From: Arthrobacter liuii
Lineage (GTDB): Bacteria; Actinomycetota; Actinomycetes; Actinomycetales; Micrococcaceae
Reading direction: 5' to 3'
Assembly: GCF_014639275.1 (NCBI RefSeq)
Contig: NZ_BMFW01000013.1
Coordinates: 1 to 64,000 of the forward strand
Length of the DNA: 64,000 bases
Shown in pieces: positions 53,768-64,000 of this stretch. The stretch's first letter is position 1; every line of letters starts with the position of its first letter. The position numbers and the translations under genes are program-made. A model generated the notes under the pieces. That model saw nothing but the letters and a program-made list of their open reading frames with translations, ran no database searches and had not been told where the DNA came from.

Positions 53768-54196
53768 GTGTTTCTGGGCACTCACTCGCCGCGTCTGGAT
53801 GAAAAGGGACGGATCATTCTCCCCGCCAAGTTCCGTGAGGAGCTTGCCAGCGGCCTGGTGCTCACACGGGGCCAGGAGCGTTGCATCTACGTCTTCAGCG
53901 AGAAGGAATTTGCGCGGGTCCACGAGCAGATGCGGGAGGCACCAATCTCCTCCAAGCAGGCACGTGACTATATCCGCGTATTTCTCTCTGGAGCCTCGGA
54001 CGAGGTACCTGACAAGCAGGGGCGCGTGACCATTCCACCGGCGCTCCGGGAGTACGCAGGACTCGGAAGGGAACTTGCCGTCATCGGCGCAGGTACCCGC
54101 GCCGAGATCTGGGACGCCCAGGCTTGGAATGAATACCTTGCGGAAAAGGAGACGGCCTTTTCCGAAACTGACGATCCCATTCCCGGCATTCTCTGA
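53768..54196 (+). CDS. mraZ: Division/cell-wall cluster regulator MraZ
   Basis: A 142-residue DNA-binding protein with two SpoVT/AbrB-like halves: [20 protein letters not shown] and [20 protein letters not shown]. MraZ forms rings that bind GTGG repeats and controls its own operon. It starts at GTG 53768, about 60 bp after the box. Family length is ~143, so it is full size. It is the first gene of the cluster running to ftsW. Confidence 0.93.
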   Translation: MFLGTHSPRLDEKGRIILPAKFREELASGLVLTRGQERCIYVFSEKEFARVHEQMREAPISSKQARDYIRVFLSGASDEVPDKQGRVTIPPALREYAGLGRELAVIGAGTRAEIWDAQAWNEYLAEKETAFSETDDPIPGIL

Positions 54197-54363
54197 ATTC
54201 CGGAGCTGGGCAGCAAGTGGTTTCTTGGACGAGATCTCCAGCCGGCCCATCGGCTGCCAACCTGGCTCACCTTCCCCGGAGCCAGGCGGGCGGAACGGTA
54301 GGCGCGGATGGGGATCTGGTCCCAGAAACATCAGGTGACAACGACGGCGGGAAAGGACCAGGC

Positions 54364-55356
54364 ATGAACGATCACCCCAAGCCCACGTCCGAACGCCATG
54401 TGCCGGTCCTTCGCGACCGGTGCATCAATTTGTTGGCGCCGGGATTCGAAGCAGCAAGGCTCCGCGGTGAGACACCCATTGCAGTGGACGCGACGCTGGG
54501 GATGGGTGGACACTCCGAAGCCATGCTCCAGCGGTTTCCCGACCTCCACCTCATCGGCATTGACCGGGATGAGGAGGCGCTGGCCCTTGCCGGGGAGCGG
54601 CTGGCCCCCTTCTCCGCACGGACTGACCTGGTCCACGCCGTCTATGACGAAATCCAGGAGGTCCTGGCAGACCTCGGCGTGACCGCAGTGCATGGGATCC
54701 TGATGGACCTGGGTGTCTCCTCCCTGCAACTGGACGAGCGTGAGCGCGGATTCGCCTACTCATTCGATGCGCCGCTGGACATGCGCATGGACACCAGCAG
54801 GGGACAGACCGCAGCGGACGTAGTCAATACCTACAGCGAAGAGGACCTGGTCCGGATCATCCGCAAGTGGGGCGAGGAAAAATTCGCCGGACGGATCGCC
54901 AACAGGATCGTCGCGGCACGTGCAGTCAAGGAATTCACCACCACGGGCGAACTCGTGCAGCAGATCCGTTCCGTGGTTCCCGCCTCCGCTGCGAAGTCCG
55001 GTGGACATCCTGCCAAGCGGACCTTCCAGGCCCTCAGGATCGAGGTCAACGAAGAACTCGATGTCCTTGAACGCGCCGTTCCCGCCGCCGTCGACTCCCT
55101 GGCCCTCGGCGGCCGCATCGTGGTCATGTCCTACCACTCCCTGGAAGACAAGATCGTCAAAGGCGTCCTCCAGGCCCGGTCCAAGTCTTCCGCCCCCCTT
55201 GGCTTCCCGGTGGAGCTGGAAGAACACAAGCCCGAACTCAAGACCCTGACCAAAGGCACCGAGGTGCCCACCGCCGCCGAAATCGCCGAAAATCCGCGTG
55301 CTGCCTCCGCCAGGCTTCGCGCGGCCGAAAGAATCAGAGCCAGGAGAGCTGCATGA
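54364..55356 (+). CDS. rsmH: 16S rRNA N4-cytosine methyltransferase RsmH
   Basis: Methylates N4 of C1402 in 16S rRNA, using SAM. The 330-residue protein has [17 protein letters not shown], the SAM motif [14 protein letters not shown] near residue 40, [20 protein letters not shown], and [16 protein letters not shown] chose ATG 54364 after GGAAAGG; an in-frame start at 54217 lies in the mraZ-rsmH gap. Its end overlaps the ftsL-like start by ATGA. Confidence 0.94.
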   Translation: MNDHPKPTSERHVPVLRDRCINLLAPGFEAARLRGETPIAVDATLGMGGHSEAMLQRFPDLHLIGIDRDEEALALAGERLAPFSARTDLVHAVYDEIQEVLADLGVTAVHGILMDLGVSSLQLDERERGFAYSFDAPLDMRMDTSRGQTAADVVNTYSEEDLVRIIRKWGEEKFAGRIANRIVAARAVKEFTTTGELVQQIRSVVPASAAKSGGHPAKRTFQALRIEVNEELDVLERAVPAAVDSLALGGRIVVMSYHSLEDKIVKGVLQARSKSSAPLGFPVELEEHKPELKTLTKGTEVPTAAEIAENPRAASARLRAAERIRARRAA

Positions 55357-56045
55357 GCACCGCCGCCGTCAAGAACTTTCCCATCGATTCCGGAAGTTTG
55401 GCGGCCGACACCAGGCCTGCAGGTGAACCGGGCGGGGGACGGAAGGGCCGTACTCCGCTCTCCGTTGTCCGCACCGCGCCGCGGAAGCGCCGGGCCCCTT
55501 TTGTGGTGCTTTGCTTCGCCATGCTCGCCGTGGCCTTGGTTGCGGTGCTGGTCCTGAACATCTCGGTCTCCACCGCCCAGTACCAGCTGGTGGAACTGCG
55601 TGCCAAACAGAACACCCTGACCAAGACGAACCAGGATCTTACCCAGCAGGTGCAGAACTTCGAGGCCCCGCAGAACCTGGCGGCCAAGGCTACGGAGCTC
55701 GGAATGGTGGCATCCACCGTGAAAGGCCAGATTGACCTGTCCACGCTGTCAGTGTCAGGAAAGGCCACCCCTGCGGTCAAGGGCGCAGCAGCAGGAGCCG
55801 TGATCCCGTCGCCGGCGGTGCCGGGCCAGCTCATCGTGCCGGGCGCCTCCACGGGTGCAGCTGCTGATAAGGGCACCACGCCGGACGCCGGCAAGGCTGC
55901 TGCCGCGGCTCCCTCCGCGGATGCGGCCCAGGCTGCTGCGCAGGCGGCCGCTGCCCAGGCCGCCGCCGCAGCCGCTGCGGCGCCGGCCCCCGAACTTCAC
56001 GGCGGCTCCGTTCCGGCGCCCCAGCAGAAGACCCCGGGGCATTAA
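55353..56045 (+). CDS. FtsL-like division protein with long Ala-rich tail
   Basis: A 230-residue single-pass membrane protein between rsmH and the PBP, the place of ftsL. A basic cytoplasmic segment precedes the TM helix ([20 protein letters not shown]). Next comes a leucine-zipper-like coiled coil ([20 protein letters not shown]), as in FtsL, which forms the FtsQLB complex. The last ~80 residues are Ala/Pro/Gly-rich and not part of the usual FtsL. Rv2164c has a similar layout. Identity as FtsL is by position and shape. Confidence 0.8.
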   Translation: MSTAAVKNFPIDSGSLAADTRPAGEPGGGRKGRTPLSVVRTAPRKRRAPFVVLCFAMLAVALVAVLVLNISVSTAQYQLVELRAKQNTLTKTNQDLTQQVQNFEAPQNLAAKATELGMVASTVKGQIDLSTLSVSGKATPAVKGAAAGAVIPSPAVPGQLIVPGASTGAAADKGTTPDAGKAAAAAPSADAAQAAAQAAAAQAAAAAAAAPAPELHGGSVPAPQQKTPGH

Positions 56046-56093
56046 ACCAGCAGTCAGGACAGGCAGCAGCGTCGAGCAGCAAGGAATATCACG

Positions 56094-57896
56094 GTGGCGG
56101 AGACGACCGGCAAGGCAGCAAAAAGCAAGGCACCCAACGCCACGAAGCGCTTGCGCCTGGGACTGGGCATCATGCTTACGCTCCTGCTGGTGGTGGGCGG
56201 AAAGCTCTTCCTGGTCCAGGGGCTCGACGTCGGCGGCATGGCCGAAGCGGCACTCAACAGCAGGATGACATCTGCCATCCTGCCGGCTGAGCGGGGCAGC
56301 ATCCTGGATTCACGCGGCACCGTTCTGGCCAACAGCGTGATCCGCTACAACATCGTGGTTGACCAGCGGGTCAACACCAAAACCGAGTCCTACAAGCGGC
56401 TGGAGCAGACCGAGGGCCACGAGAAACTGGTGGACGTCAGCCGCGATCAGGCCATCTCCGAACTTGCCGCGGCCCTTGGCATGGATACCAATGCTGTTCG
56501 GGACGCAGTCACCGGCCAGCAGCCGTATCACATCGTGGCCAAGGACGTGAAGCCTGATGTGGAGGACCGCATTTCCAAGCTCCAGGTCCCGGGCATCGTT
56601 GCCGAAGGCGTCAGCAAGCGCGTCTACCCGAACGGCGCTGTCGCGGGGGGAGTGGTGGGCTTCCTCCAGGACGGCACCAGCGGGCAGGCCGGCATCGAGC
56701 AGACACAGGACGACAAACTCCAGGGCACGGACGGCAAGCGCCTGTTCGAGATCGGCGCCGACGGGCTCCGCATCCCCGTAGGCCTTGACGAACTGACCCC
56801 TCCCCAGAACGGCAAGGACGTCAAGCTCACCCTCAACTCCGATCTGCAGTACTTCGCCCAGCAGGCAATCCAGAGCCAGGCGGACAAACTCAGCGCCGAA
56901 TGGGGCGTCATCATTGTGATGGACGCCAAGACCGGAAACCTGCTTGCCCTCGCGGACACCAACTCACCCGACCCCAACAACCCCGGGTTGGTGGCAGCCA
57001 AGGACCGCGGCGTGCGCTCCGTGACTGCGGCCTATGAACCCGGTTCGGTGGAGAAGATGATGACGGCGGCTGCCGTCATCGATGAAGGCCTGGCCAGCCC
57101 GCTGGACAAGTTCACCATTCCTCCCACCTATACCGTGGACGGCCAGACGTTCAGCGACGCGTTTACGCACGGCACCGAGGAGCGGACGCTGGCGGGAATC
57201 ATCGGTTATTCCATGAACACCGGAACGGTGATGGCCGGCCAGCGGCTCAGCAAGGAACAGCGCTACGACTGGCTGAAGAAGTTCGGCATCGGGGATGCGC
57301 CGGACATCGGGCTGCCCGCCACGGCATCCGGCATCCTGACACCCCCGGACCAGTGGGACGGACGCCAGCAATACACCGTGCTGTTCGGGCAGGGCGTTTC
57401 CCAGTCCACGCTCCAGACCGTCCGGGCCTACCAAAGCATCGCCAATAACGGCGTCATGCTGCAGCCGCGGCTGATCGATTCGTACATTTCCCATGACGGC
57501 ACCGAGGAGAAAGTGCCCGCGCAGCCGTCCCGGCAGGTTGTCTCGGACAGCACCGCGCATAAGGTCCAGAACATCCTGGAAAGCGCCGTCACAGAAGGCG
57601 AAATCAAGGACGCCGGCATCGACGGCTACCGGGTAGGGGCCAAGACCGGAACATCCGAATCGCCCTGCGACGACGGCAAATCCGGCTACTGCGGCTACAC
57701 GGCCTCCATCGTGGGAATGGCGCCGATGGATGATCCGCGGTTTATTGTGGAGGTGGTGCTCCAGCGGCCGAAGGGCAGCATTTACGGCATCACCAACGGG
57801 CCGGTGTTCCGGTCCGTCATGAGCCAGACGCTGCGGACCTACAACGTTCAGCCTTCAACCGGCGAGCCGGCCAGGATGCCGCAGTACGCCAAATAG
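56094..57896 (+). CDS. ftsI: Septal penicillin-binding protein (FtsI/PBP3 type)
   Basis: A 600-residue transpeptidase that cross-links septal peptidoglycan. A short cytoplasmic tail and TM helix (GLGIMLTLLLVVGGKLFLV) lead to the dimerisation domain (ILPAERGSILDSRGTVLANS). The transpeptidase domain has the SxxK tetrad in EPGSVEKMMTAA, SxN in GYSMNTGTV and KTG in GAKTGTSES. GTG 56094 follows AAGGA. Length is normal for the actinobacterial form. Confidence 0.93.
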   Translation: MAETTGKAAKSKAPNATKRLRLGLGIMLTLLLVVGGKLFLVQGLDVGGMAEAALNSRMTSAILPAERGSILDSRGTVLANSVIRYNIVVDQRVNTKTESYKRLEQTEGHEKLVDVSRDQAISELAAALGMDTNAVRDAVTGQQPYHIVAKDVKPDVEDRISKLQVPGIVAEGVSKRVYPNGAVAGGVVGFLQDGTSGQAGIEQTQDDKLQGTDGKRLFEIGADGLRIPVGLDELTPPQNGKDVKLTLNSDLQYFAQQAIQSQADKLSAEWGVIIVMDAKTGNLLALADTNSPDPNNPGLVAAKDRGVRSVTAAYEPGSVEKMMTAAAVIDEGLASPLDKFTIPPTYTVDGQTFSDAFTHGTEERTLAGIIGYSMNTGTVMAGQRLSKEQRYDWLKKFGIGDAPDIGLPATASGILTPPDQWDGRQQYTVLFGQGVSQSTLQTVRAYQSIANNGVMLQPRLIDSYISHDGTEEKVPAQPSRQVVSDSTAHKVQNILESAVTEGEIKDAGIDGYRVGAKTGTSESPCDDGKSGYCGYTASIVGMAPMDDPRFIVEVVLQRPKGSIYGITNGPVFRSVMSQTLRTYNVQPSTGEPARMPQYAK

Positions 57897-57992
57897 CCGC
57901 TGAATGACGCCGGAAGTACCAGCAGCATCCAGCGCTTCACAGTGCCCGGGGCGAACCATGCCGGGCCCGCCCTAGCACCATCGGAGATCCCC

Positions 57993-59624
57993 TTGCCAGA
58001 GTTCACCACGCCCGCCAGCGACGCTGAACGGGACGAAAGTCCGCGCCGCTTCCGCCCTGCATCCGTAGCGGCCGTCCCGCTGGCCGCCGTCGGGCAGGCC
58101 CTCGGCGTAGCCGTGCCCGCTCCTGCCGATAACGTGGAGATCACGGGCATATCCCTCAACTCGCGCACCGTGGAGCCCGGTGACCTCTACGTGGCGCTGC
58201 CCGGGGCCAGCAGGCATGGCGCCGACTTTGTCACGGACGCCATCGGAGCCGGGGCGGCTGCGGTCCTGACTGACGACGCCGGCGCGCACCTGCTTGCCTT
58301 GTCTGCAGACACCCCCGTGCCCGTGCTCGTCGTTGACAAGCCGCGCAACGAGGTGGGGCCGCTCTCCGCCATGATCTACCGGAGCCAGCCTGCCGACCGC
58401 CGCCCGCTGCAGCTGTTCGGCGTCACCGGAACCAATGGGAAGACCACCACCACCTACTTCATCACCTCCCTGCTGCGGGCCCTGGGACGGCGGACCGGGC
58501 TGATCGGGACCATCGAAATCCTGGCCGGCGGGGAGCCGATCCCCAGTCTCCTCACCACACCGGAATCGCCCGAGGTCCACGGACTGCTCGCCCTCATGCA
58601 CGAGCGCGGGCTCGACGCCGCAGCCATGGAAGTGTCCTCCCACGCCATCTCGTACAAGCGGGTGGACGGGCTGCTCTTCGACGTCGCCGGATTCACCAAT
58701 CTCACCCAGGACCACCTGGACCTGCACAGCACCATGGAGGAGTACTTCGCCACCAAGGCAGAGCTCTTCACGCCGGGACGCGCCCGCACGGCGGTGGTAA
58801 TGGTCGACGACGAGTGGGGCCAGCGCCTGGCCGGCAGCACCGAGGTGCCGGTCACCACCCTGAGCACCAGTGGGCGAAACCCGGCGGACTGGACCGTGAG
58901 CGCGGCCTCACCGCGCGGGCTCGGTACCGACTTCACGCTTACGGGCCACGGCGGAGCCACCCTGAACATCCACACCGGGCTGCCCGGCACTTTCAACGTT
59001 GCCAACGCAGCCCTGGCAGTGGTCATGGTTCTGGAATCCGGAGTGGACCGGGCTGAGCTTCAGGCGGCCCTGGACAGTGCCGACCCGTTCATGGTTGCGG
59101 TGCCGGGACGCATGGAACTCATTGCAGACCGGCCCGCCGCCGTGGTGGACTTCGCCCACAACACCGATGCCCTGGCGCGGGCCCTGGAAGCAGTCCGTTC
59201 GCCGGAACCAGGCTCCCGCCTGATCGTCGTTTTCGGTGCCACGGGACAGCGGGACCAGGGCAAACGCCCGCACATGGGTGCCATCGCCGCCCGGCTTGCC
59301 GACACGGTGATCATCACCGACGACGACCCGCACGACGAGGACGCGGCGGCGATACGCGCCGATGTGCTGGCCGGGGCACGCGAAGCCCTGGACAAGGAGT
59401 CCCTGGACACCGGCCTGCTGGAGGTTTTCCCCCGCGACGAGGCCATCCGGCACGCCGTGGCCCTGGCGCGCCCGCAGGACACCATCCTCGTGGCGGGCCG
59501 CGGGCACGAGGTCTGGCAGGAAGTGAAGGGCGTGAACCTCGCCCTGGACGACAGGGTGGAACTGCGCACCGCCTTGACAGCCAGGGGATTCAACGTTCTC
59601 CGTGACGACCGGATAGAGTCCTAG
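57993..59624 (+). CDS. murE: UDP-MurNAc-tripeptide synthetase MurE, probably L-lysine-adding
   Basis: MurE adds the third amino acid to UDP-MurNAc-L-Ala-D-Glu. The P-loop is [19 protein letters not shown] and the Mur ligase C-domain has FGATGQRDQGKRPHMGAIAA. The diaminopimelate-specific DNPR motif is missing: the matching segment is TDDDPHDEDAAAIR. Arthrobacter peptidoglycan carries L-lysine, so lysine is the likely substrate. I chose TTG 57993 because CGGAG sits 6-7 bp upstream; GTG 57942 would add 17 residues. Confidence 0.9.
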   Translation: MPEFTTPASDAERDESPRRFRPASVAAVPLAAVGQALGVAVPAPADNVEITGISLNSRTVEPGDLYVALPGASRHGADFVTDAIGAGAAAVLTDDAGAHLLALSADTPVPVLVVDKPRNEVGPLSAMIYRSQPADRRPLQLFGVTGTNGKTTTTYFITSLLRALGRRTGLIGTIEILAGGEPIPSLLTTPESPEVHGLLALMHERGLDAAAMEVSSHAISYKRVDGLLFDVAGFTNLTQDHLDLHSTMEEYFATKAELFTPGRARTAVVMVDDEWGQRLAGSTEVPVTTLSTSGRNPADWTVSAASPRGLGTDFTLTGHGGATLNIHTGLPGTFNVANAALAVVMVLESGVDRAELQAALDSADPFMVAVPGRMELIADRPAAVVDFAHNTDALARALEAVRSPEPGSRLIVVFGATGQRDQGKRPHMGAIAARLADTVIITDDDPHDEDAAAIRADVLAGAREALDKESLDTGLLEVFPRDEAIRHAVALARPQDTILVAGRGHEVWQEVKGVNLALDDRVELRTALTARGFNVLRDDRIES

Positions 59625-59630
59625 ACCGAG

Positions 59631-61094
59631 ATGATTGCATTTACTGCGGCGGAAATCGCCGAAATCACCAGCGGGCGCCTGGACGCCGATCCCGGAATTA
59701 CCCCCCTCTCGGTGGTGACGGATTCACGCGAAGCCATCCAGGGTTCGCTTTACGTCGCAAAGCCGGGCGAGCACGCCGACGGCCATGACTTCATCGACGC
59801 GGCCTTTGCCGCGGGTGCTGTCCTGGCACTTGCTGAGCGCCCGGTCGCACGGCCGGACGGCACCGCCTACCCGTCCGTCGTTGTTGCAGACGCCGTCCTG
59901 GCGATGGGAGCCCTCGCCGCCGAGGCCGTCCGTCGCATCCGTGCGGCCCGGGCACAAACGGGAGACCGGCTGACAGTCGTCGGCATCACCGGTTCTGCCG
60001 GCAAGACCACCACCAAGGACCTCCTGGCCGGAATCCTGTCCACACAGGGAATCACCGTGGCCCCCCAAGGCTCCTACAACGGCGAAGTTGGCGTGCCGCT
60101 CACGGTCTTCCGGGCCGGCACCGACACCCGCTACCTGGTCATCGAAATGGGGGCCACGGGCGTCGGCCACATCCGCTACCTCGCTGGGATGGTCAAGCCT
60201 GATATCGGTGTGGTGCTGGCAGTGGGAACTGCACACGCCGGGGAATTCGGGGGAGTGGAGAACATCGCGCTGGCCAAGGGCGAGATGGTGGAGGGCCTTA
60301 CCGCCGCCGGCACCGCCATCATCAATCTCGACGATGAACGCGTCGCCGCCATGCGCAGCCGTACCCCGGCCGCTGTCCTTGGCTTCTCCGCTGAGGGACG
60401 CCAGGACGCCCAGGTGCAGGCGCTGAATGCTGACACGAACGGCGGGGGCAGCCCCGAATTCGAGCTCCAACTGCCGGACGGCGCCGCCCCCCGGCACGTC
60501 AGCAGCCGGCTCATTGGAGCCCACCACACGGGAAACCTGCTGGCAGCCGCTGCAGCCGCCTGGGCCGCAGGAGTGCCGGGAGACCAGATCGCGGATTCAC
60601 TGAGCAACCAGGCCGCCGCCAGCCGGTGGCGCATGGAACGCACCGAGCGGCCGGACGGCGTCACCATCATCAATGACGCCTACAACGCCAACCCGGAGTC
60701 AATGCGGGCTGCCCTTCGCACCCTCGCCGACCTTGGCCGGGGCCGCCGGACCTGGGCAGTCCTGGGGGCCATGCTGGAACTCGGCGGGGAGTCCATCCGG
60801 GAGCACACCGCCGTGGGAACCCAGGTGGTCCGCCTCAACATCTCCAGGCTCCTGGTGGTGGGCCGGGAAGCTCGGGCACTCTATGTCTCGGCCGTGCAGG
60901 AGGGATCCTGGGGGGACGAATGCCTCTTTGCCGAGACGGTGGATGAGGCCTACGAAGTGCTGGACGCGGAACTCCAGCCCGGCGACCTGGTGCTGTTCAA
61001 GTCCTCCAACAGTGTGGGACTTCGCCATTTGGGCGATCGGATAGCATTACCCCCAACCCCGACCCCTGCCGACGAAAGGAGCACTCTGCTGTGA
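59631..61094 (+). CDS. murF: UDP-MurNAc-tripeptide:D-Ala-D-Ala ligase MurF
   Basis: Adds D-Ala-D-Ala to complete UDP-MurNAc-pentapeptide. The 487-residue protein has the N-terminal fold [20 protein letters not shown], the P-loop [36 protein letters not shown] and [16 protein letters not shown]. The start is ATG 59631, six bp after the murE stop; the stop overlaps the mraY start by GTGA. Confidence 0.95.
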   Translation: MIAFTAAEIAEITSGRLDADPGITPLSVVTDSREAIQGSLYVAKPGEHADGHDFIDAAFAAGAVLALAERPVARPDGTAYPSVVVADAVLAMGALAAEAVRRIRAARAQTGDRLTVVGITGSAGKTTTKDLLAGILSTQGITVAPQGSYNGEVGVPLTVFRAGTDTRYLVIEMGATGVGHIRYLAGMVKPDIGVVLAVGTAHAGEFGGVENIALAKGEMVEGLTAAGTAIINLDDERVAAMRSRTPAAVLGFSAEGRQDAQVQALNADTNGGGSPEFELQLPDGAAPRHVSSRLIGAHHTGNLLAAAAAAWAAGVPGDQIADSLSNQAAASRWRMERTERPDGVTIINDAYNANPESMRAALRTLADLGRGRRTWAVLGAMLELGGESIREHTAVGTQVVRLNISRLLVVGREARALYVSAVQEGSWGDECLFAETVDEAYEVLDAELQPGDLVLFKSSNSVGLRHLGDRIALPPTPTPADERSTLL

Positions 61095-62200
61095 TTGCCC
61101 TATTGATCGGCGCAGGCTTGGCCCTGCTGTGCGCCCTGGTGGGCACCCCGCTTTTCATCCGCCTCCTGGTGCGCCGGGGCTACGGCCAGTTCATTCGTGA
61201 TGACGGTCCCACGTCGCACCACACCAAGCGCGGAACGCCGACCATGGGTGGAACTGTGGTGGTGGCGGCCGTGCTGCTGAGTTACGGCCTCACCCACCTC
61301 ATCATGCTGATAATGAACCCCGACTCTCCCGGGCCTTCGGCCTCTGCCCTCATCCTGCTTTTCCTCATGGTGGGCATGGGCCTGGTGGGCTTCCTGGACG
61401 ATTTCATCAAAATTTCCCAGCAGCGGAGCCTTGGCCTTAATGCCAAGGCAAAGCTCATCCTCCAGGCAGCAGTGGGCATCATCTTCGCCGTCCTGGCGGT
61501 GAACTTCCCCAACGACGCCGGGCTGACGCCGGCGTCGACAAAAATTTCCCTGGTCCGCGACCTGCCGTGGCTCGACCTCGCTTTTGGCGGTACCGTCCTC
61601 GGCGCAATCCTGTTCGTCATCTGGTCCAACCTGATCGTCACCGCCGCCACCAATGGCGTGAACCTTACCGACGGCCTGGACGGCCTTGCCGCCGGAGCAT
61701 CGATCATGGTCTTTGGCGCATATACGCTCATGGGCATATGGCAGAGCAACCAGGCCTGCGGTTCCCCCAGGGAAGCCGGCAGCGGCTGCTACTCCGTCCG
61801 GGACCCCCTGGACCTTGCGCTCCTGGCCGCCATCCTCAGCGCCGCACTGGTGGGCTTCCTCTGGTGGAACACCTCGCCGGCCAAGATCTTCATGGGCGAC
61901 ACCGGATCGCTGGCCATTGGCGGTGCCGTGGCCGGATTCGCCATCCTTTCCCGCACCGAGCTTCTGCTGGGTATCGTGGGCGGCCTCTTCGTGCTGATCA
62001 CCCTGTCCGTCATCATCCAGGTGGGCTATTTCAAGGCAACCGGCGGAAAACGCGTATTCAAGATGGCACCGCTGCAGCACCACTTCGAACTGAAGGGATG
62101 GGCCGAAGTTACCGTTGTGGTCCGGTTCTGGATCCTTGGGGGCCTTTTCGTGGCCGTGGGGCTGGGCATCTTCTACGCTGAATGGGTTGTACTGCTGTGA
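61091..62200 (+). CDS. mraY: Phospho-MurNAc-pentapeptide transferase MraY
   Basis: Transfers phospho-MurNAc-pentapeptide to undecaprenyl phosphate to make lipid I. About ten TM segments fill the 369 residues. Cytoplasmic motifs are [50 protein letters not shown] and [16 protein letters not shown], which carry the Mg-binding Asp residues. The GTG start overlaps murF. Confidence 0.95.
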   Translation: MIALLIGAGLALLCALVGTPLFIRLLVRRGYGQFIRDDGPTSHHTKRGTPTMGGTVVVAAVLLSYGLTHLIMLIMNPDSPGPSASALILLFLMVGMGLVGFLDDFIKISQQRSLGLNAKAKLILQAAVGIIFAVLAVNFPNDAGLTPASTKISLVRDLPWLDLAFGGTVLGAILFVIWSNLIVTAATNGVNLTDGLDGLAAGASIMVFGAYTLMGIWQSNQACGSPREAGSGCYSVRDPLDLALLAAILSAALVGFLWWNTSPAKIFMGDTGSLAIGGAVAGFAILSRTELLLGIVGGLFVLITLSVIIQVGYFKATGGKRVFKMAPLQHHFELKGWAEVTVVVRFWILGGLFVAVGLGIFYAEWVVLL

Positions 62201-63759
62201 CCGTTTCGCCCCGCCTGGCAGACCTCGTCTCCTGGGACTCAGACTGGGCCGGCCTGCGCGTCGTCGTGACCGGTATCGGGGTATCCGGCTTCGCCGCCGC
62301 CGACACCCTGATCGAACTCGGTGCCCACGTGGTGGTAGTGGATGCTGCCACCAGCGACACGGCGCGGGCACACGCCGACACGCTCAAAATCGTCGGTGCC
62401 GTCGACGTGCTGCTGGGCCCGGACGCCGTCACGCGCATCCCCCGAATCGACGGCGAACTCCCGGAACTGATCGTGACCTCACCCGGATGGCGCCCGGACC
62501 AGGCCCTGCTGGCAGCAGCGGCGCGGGCACATATCCCGGTGTGGGGCGACGTCGAACTCGCCTGGCGGGTGCGGATCAGGGAAGGCCGCAAGACCGCCGA
62601 CTGGCTGGCGATCACCGGCACGAACGGCAAGACCACCACGGTGGGGCTCACGGAATCGATGCTGCGGGCCGCCGGGCTCAAAGCGATCGCTGTGGGCAAT
62701 GTGGGCACACCCATCCTGGATGCACTTCGCGACCCGGTGGAGTACGACGTCTTCGCCGTCGAACTCTCCAGTTTCCAGTTGCACTGGGCGGAATCCGTGT
62801 CGCCGGTGGCCAGCGTTTGCCTCAACGTGGCCGAAGACCACGTCGACTGGCACGGCTCCTACGATTCGTACCTGGCGGACAAGGCCAAGGTTTACGAGCG
62901 GACCCAAAAAGCCTGCATTTACAACGCGGAGCAGGTTGAAACCGAACGCATGGTGGAAAACGCGGATGTGGTGGAAGGCTGCCGTGCTGTTGGCTTCACC
63001 ACTGTCACGCCGGCCATCAGCATGCTCGGAGTGGTGGAAGGGTTACTGGTGGACCGGGCGTTCATTGAGGAACGCCGGAACAGCGCAGCGGAGCTGGCCT
63101 CGATGGCCGACCTCGGCCCGCTTGCCCCGCGCCACATGGTGGCCAACGCCCTTGCCGCCGCCGGCCTGGTGCGCGCCTACGGCGTGGATGCCAAGGCTGT
63201 CCGCCAGGGCATCCTCGACTATGTGCCTGGCGACCACCGCATCCAGCCTGTGTCCCGCTTCAACGACGTCCTTTGGGTCAACGACTCCAAAGCCACCAAC
63301 CCGCATGCCGCGTCTGCATCCCTGTCGGCCTTCAGCAAAGTGGTCTGGATTGCCGGCGGCCTGTCAAAGGGCGTGAGCTATGACGACCTGGTGCGGGGGC
63401 ACGCGGCGCGGCTCAAGGCAGTTGTACTGATCGGAACCGACACCTCGCAGCTCCGGGAAGCCCTCCAGCGACACGCGCCGGATGTCCCCGTGATCGAACC
63501 GGAGGCAGGTGAGACTGAAGGAGTGCAGACTGCTTCGGCGCCCGGTGGCACTTCCGCCGGTTCGCCCGGCAACGGAGAACAGGTGATGTCCCGGGCCGTT
63601 GCGTCAGCAGCACGGCTTGCCGAACCGGGCGATACCGTGCTGATGGCTCCGGCAGCTGCTTCCATGGATCAGTTCTCTTCCTACGCTCACCGTGGTGGTA
63701 CTTTCATCGACGCTGTCCGCGAGCTGGTGGAAGGGCAGGCCCAGACCGGCGAGGAGTAA
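62197..63759 (+). CDS. murD: UDP-MurNAc-L-alanine:D-glutamate ligase MurD
   Basis: Adds D-Glu to UDP-MurNAc-L-Ala. The 520-residue protein has a Rossmann-like N-terminus ([20 protein letters not shown]), the P-loop [39 protein letters not shown] and [17 protein letters not shown] low-complexity Gly/Ser/Pro-rich insert (about residues 440-465) lies in domain 3. I chose GTG 62197, in the GTGA overlap with mraY; ATG 62182 would add 5 residues. Confidence 0.94.
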   Translation: MTVSPRLADLVSWDSDWAGLRVVVTGIGVSGFAAADTLIELGAHVVVVDAATSDTARAHADTLKIVGAVDVLLGPDAVTRIPRIDGELPELIVTSPGWRPDQALLAAAARAHIPVWGDVELAWRVRIREGRKTADWLAITGTNGKTTTVGLTESMLRAAGLKAIAVGNVGTPILDALRDPVEYDVFAVELSSFQLHWAESVSPVASVCLNVAEDHVDWHGSYDSYLADKAKVYERTQKACIYNAEQVETERMVENADVVEGCRAVGFTTVTPAISMLGVVEGLLVDRAFIEERRNSAAELASMADLGPLAPRHMVANALAAAGLVRAYGVDAKAVRQGILDYVPGDHRIQPVSRFNDVLWVNDSKATNPHAASASLSAFSKVVWIAGGLSKGVSYDDLVRGHAARLKAVVLIGTDTSQLREALQRHAPDVPVIEPEAGETEGVQTASAPGGTSAGSPGNGEQVMSRAVASAARLAEPGDTVLMAPAAASMDQFSSYAHRGGTFIDAVRELVEGQAQTGEE

Positions 63760-63761
63760 CA

Positions 63762-64000
63762 ATGGTCAGCACGCCCACCCGGCCCAGGGGTGGCAAGCCG
63801 CACCCCGGCTCCACCGCCAGCCGGCAGCCTGCTGCTGTTCGCACCAAGCTGCGCACCATTTACCGCCGGTTCTGGTCGGCCCTGGAAGGCATCGGTAAGT
63901 CCCGGAACGGCTCCACTTACTACCTCATCCTTGGTGCCACCCTGGCCCTGACGGCCATTGGGATCATGATGGTCCTCTCCGCTTCCAGCGTTGAATCGAT
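63762..64000 (+). CDS. ftsW: Lipid II polymerase / division protein FtsW (3' partial)
   Basis: Only the first ~79 codons lie in the window. A basic cytoplasmic N-terminus (VSTPTRPRGGKPHPGSTASR) leads to TM1 (YYLILGATLALTAIGIMMVL) and the FtsW/RodA signature SASSVESI. It starts at ATG 63762, two bases after the murD stop, continuing the dcw cluster. FtsW makes septal glycan strands with FtsI. Confidence 0.9.
   Translation, partial: MVSTPTRPRGGKPHPGSTASRQPAAVRTKLRTIYRRFWSALEGIGKSRNGSTYYLILGATLALTAIGIMMVLSASSVES

Noticed and set aside
53401..53781. Leftward open frame covering the mraZ upstream region
   Set aside because: It has no ribosome-binding site, crosses the terminator, MraZ box and mraZ start, and shows no family motif.

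Overview
The window is about 64 kb of high-GC actinobacterial chromosome. Gene content, gene order, frequent GTG starts, overlapping stop/start codons and a MurE without the meso-diaminopimelate signature point to Micrococcaceae, most likely Arthrobacter or Pseudarthrobacter. This is a housekeeping region: I see no prophage, insertion sequence, CRISPR array or plasmid-like island.

Layout. (1) 1-10.2 kb: a cluster in the same order as mycobacterial Rv1691-Rv1701: an RG-repeat TPR protein cut by the window edge, a HAD phosphatase, a small protein, tlyA, nadK, recN, pyrG, a NUDIX hydrolase and xerD, then a second NUDIX hydrolase. (2) 10.2-20.6 kb: a metabolic insert between xerD and parA. It holds a GntR-prpD-prpB-prpC methylcitrate operon facing prpE, and a citrate/C4-dicarboxylate two-component system facing dctA. 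(3) 20.7-28.8 kb: parA-scpA-scpB-rluB-tyrA-cmk-plsC-der and tRNA-Pro(GGG). (4) 28.9-33.0 kb: an Fpg/Nei glycosylase, then gcvH-garA-MerR(FtsR type)-DUF151 nuclease-MerR, as in Rv1826-Rv1830. (5) 33-37.7 kb: an orphan ParA ATPase and pyruvate carboxylase. (6) 37.9-53.4 kb: a region resembling Rv2187-Rv2169c: acyl-CoA ligase, ROK glucokinase, a small membrane protein, two sister alpha/beta hydrolases, an acyltransferase, class II DAHP synthase, a PASTA kinase, a LysM transglycosylase, an Rv2175c-type DNA-binding protein, a polyprenyl synthase, a lipoprotein, dinB and a DUF3040 protein. (7) 53.5-64 kb: the division and cell-wall (dcw) cluster mraZ-rsmH-ftsL-ftsI-murE-murF-mraY-murD-ftsW, with ftsW cut by the window edge.

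How the genes work together. The prp genes handle propionyl-CoA, and the dct module imports C4 acids. GarA, a FHA switch for 2-oxoglutarate metabolism, and pyruvate carboxylase act at the same TCA/anaplerotic node. The PASTA kinase lies about 6 kb from the dcw cluster and could phosphorylate GarA, whose N-terminus carries an ETTS motif, and the Rv2175c-type protein.

The observations I rate highest are: a likely one-base frameshift in a G6 run of the DUF3040 gene; a three-repeat MraZ box at mraZ with an exact 16-bp inverted copy 74 bp upstream; a recurring TAG-type -10 element 6-8 nt before ATG/GTG starts, which suggests leaderless mRNAs; paired TGTATACA operators in the prp divergent promoter; a tandem GTTAAR hexamer array upstream of the second MerR gene; and a 35-codon repeat in a strongly charge-polarised RG-rich protein. 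I did not find a convincing wholly new multi-gene system.
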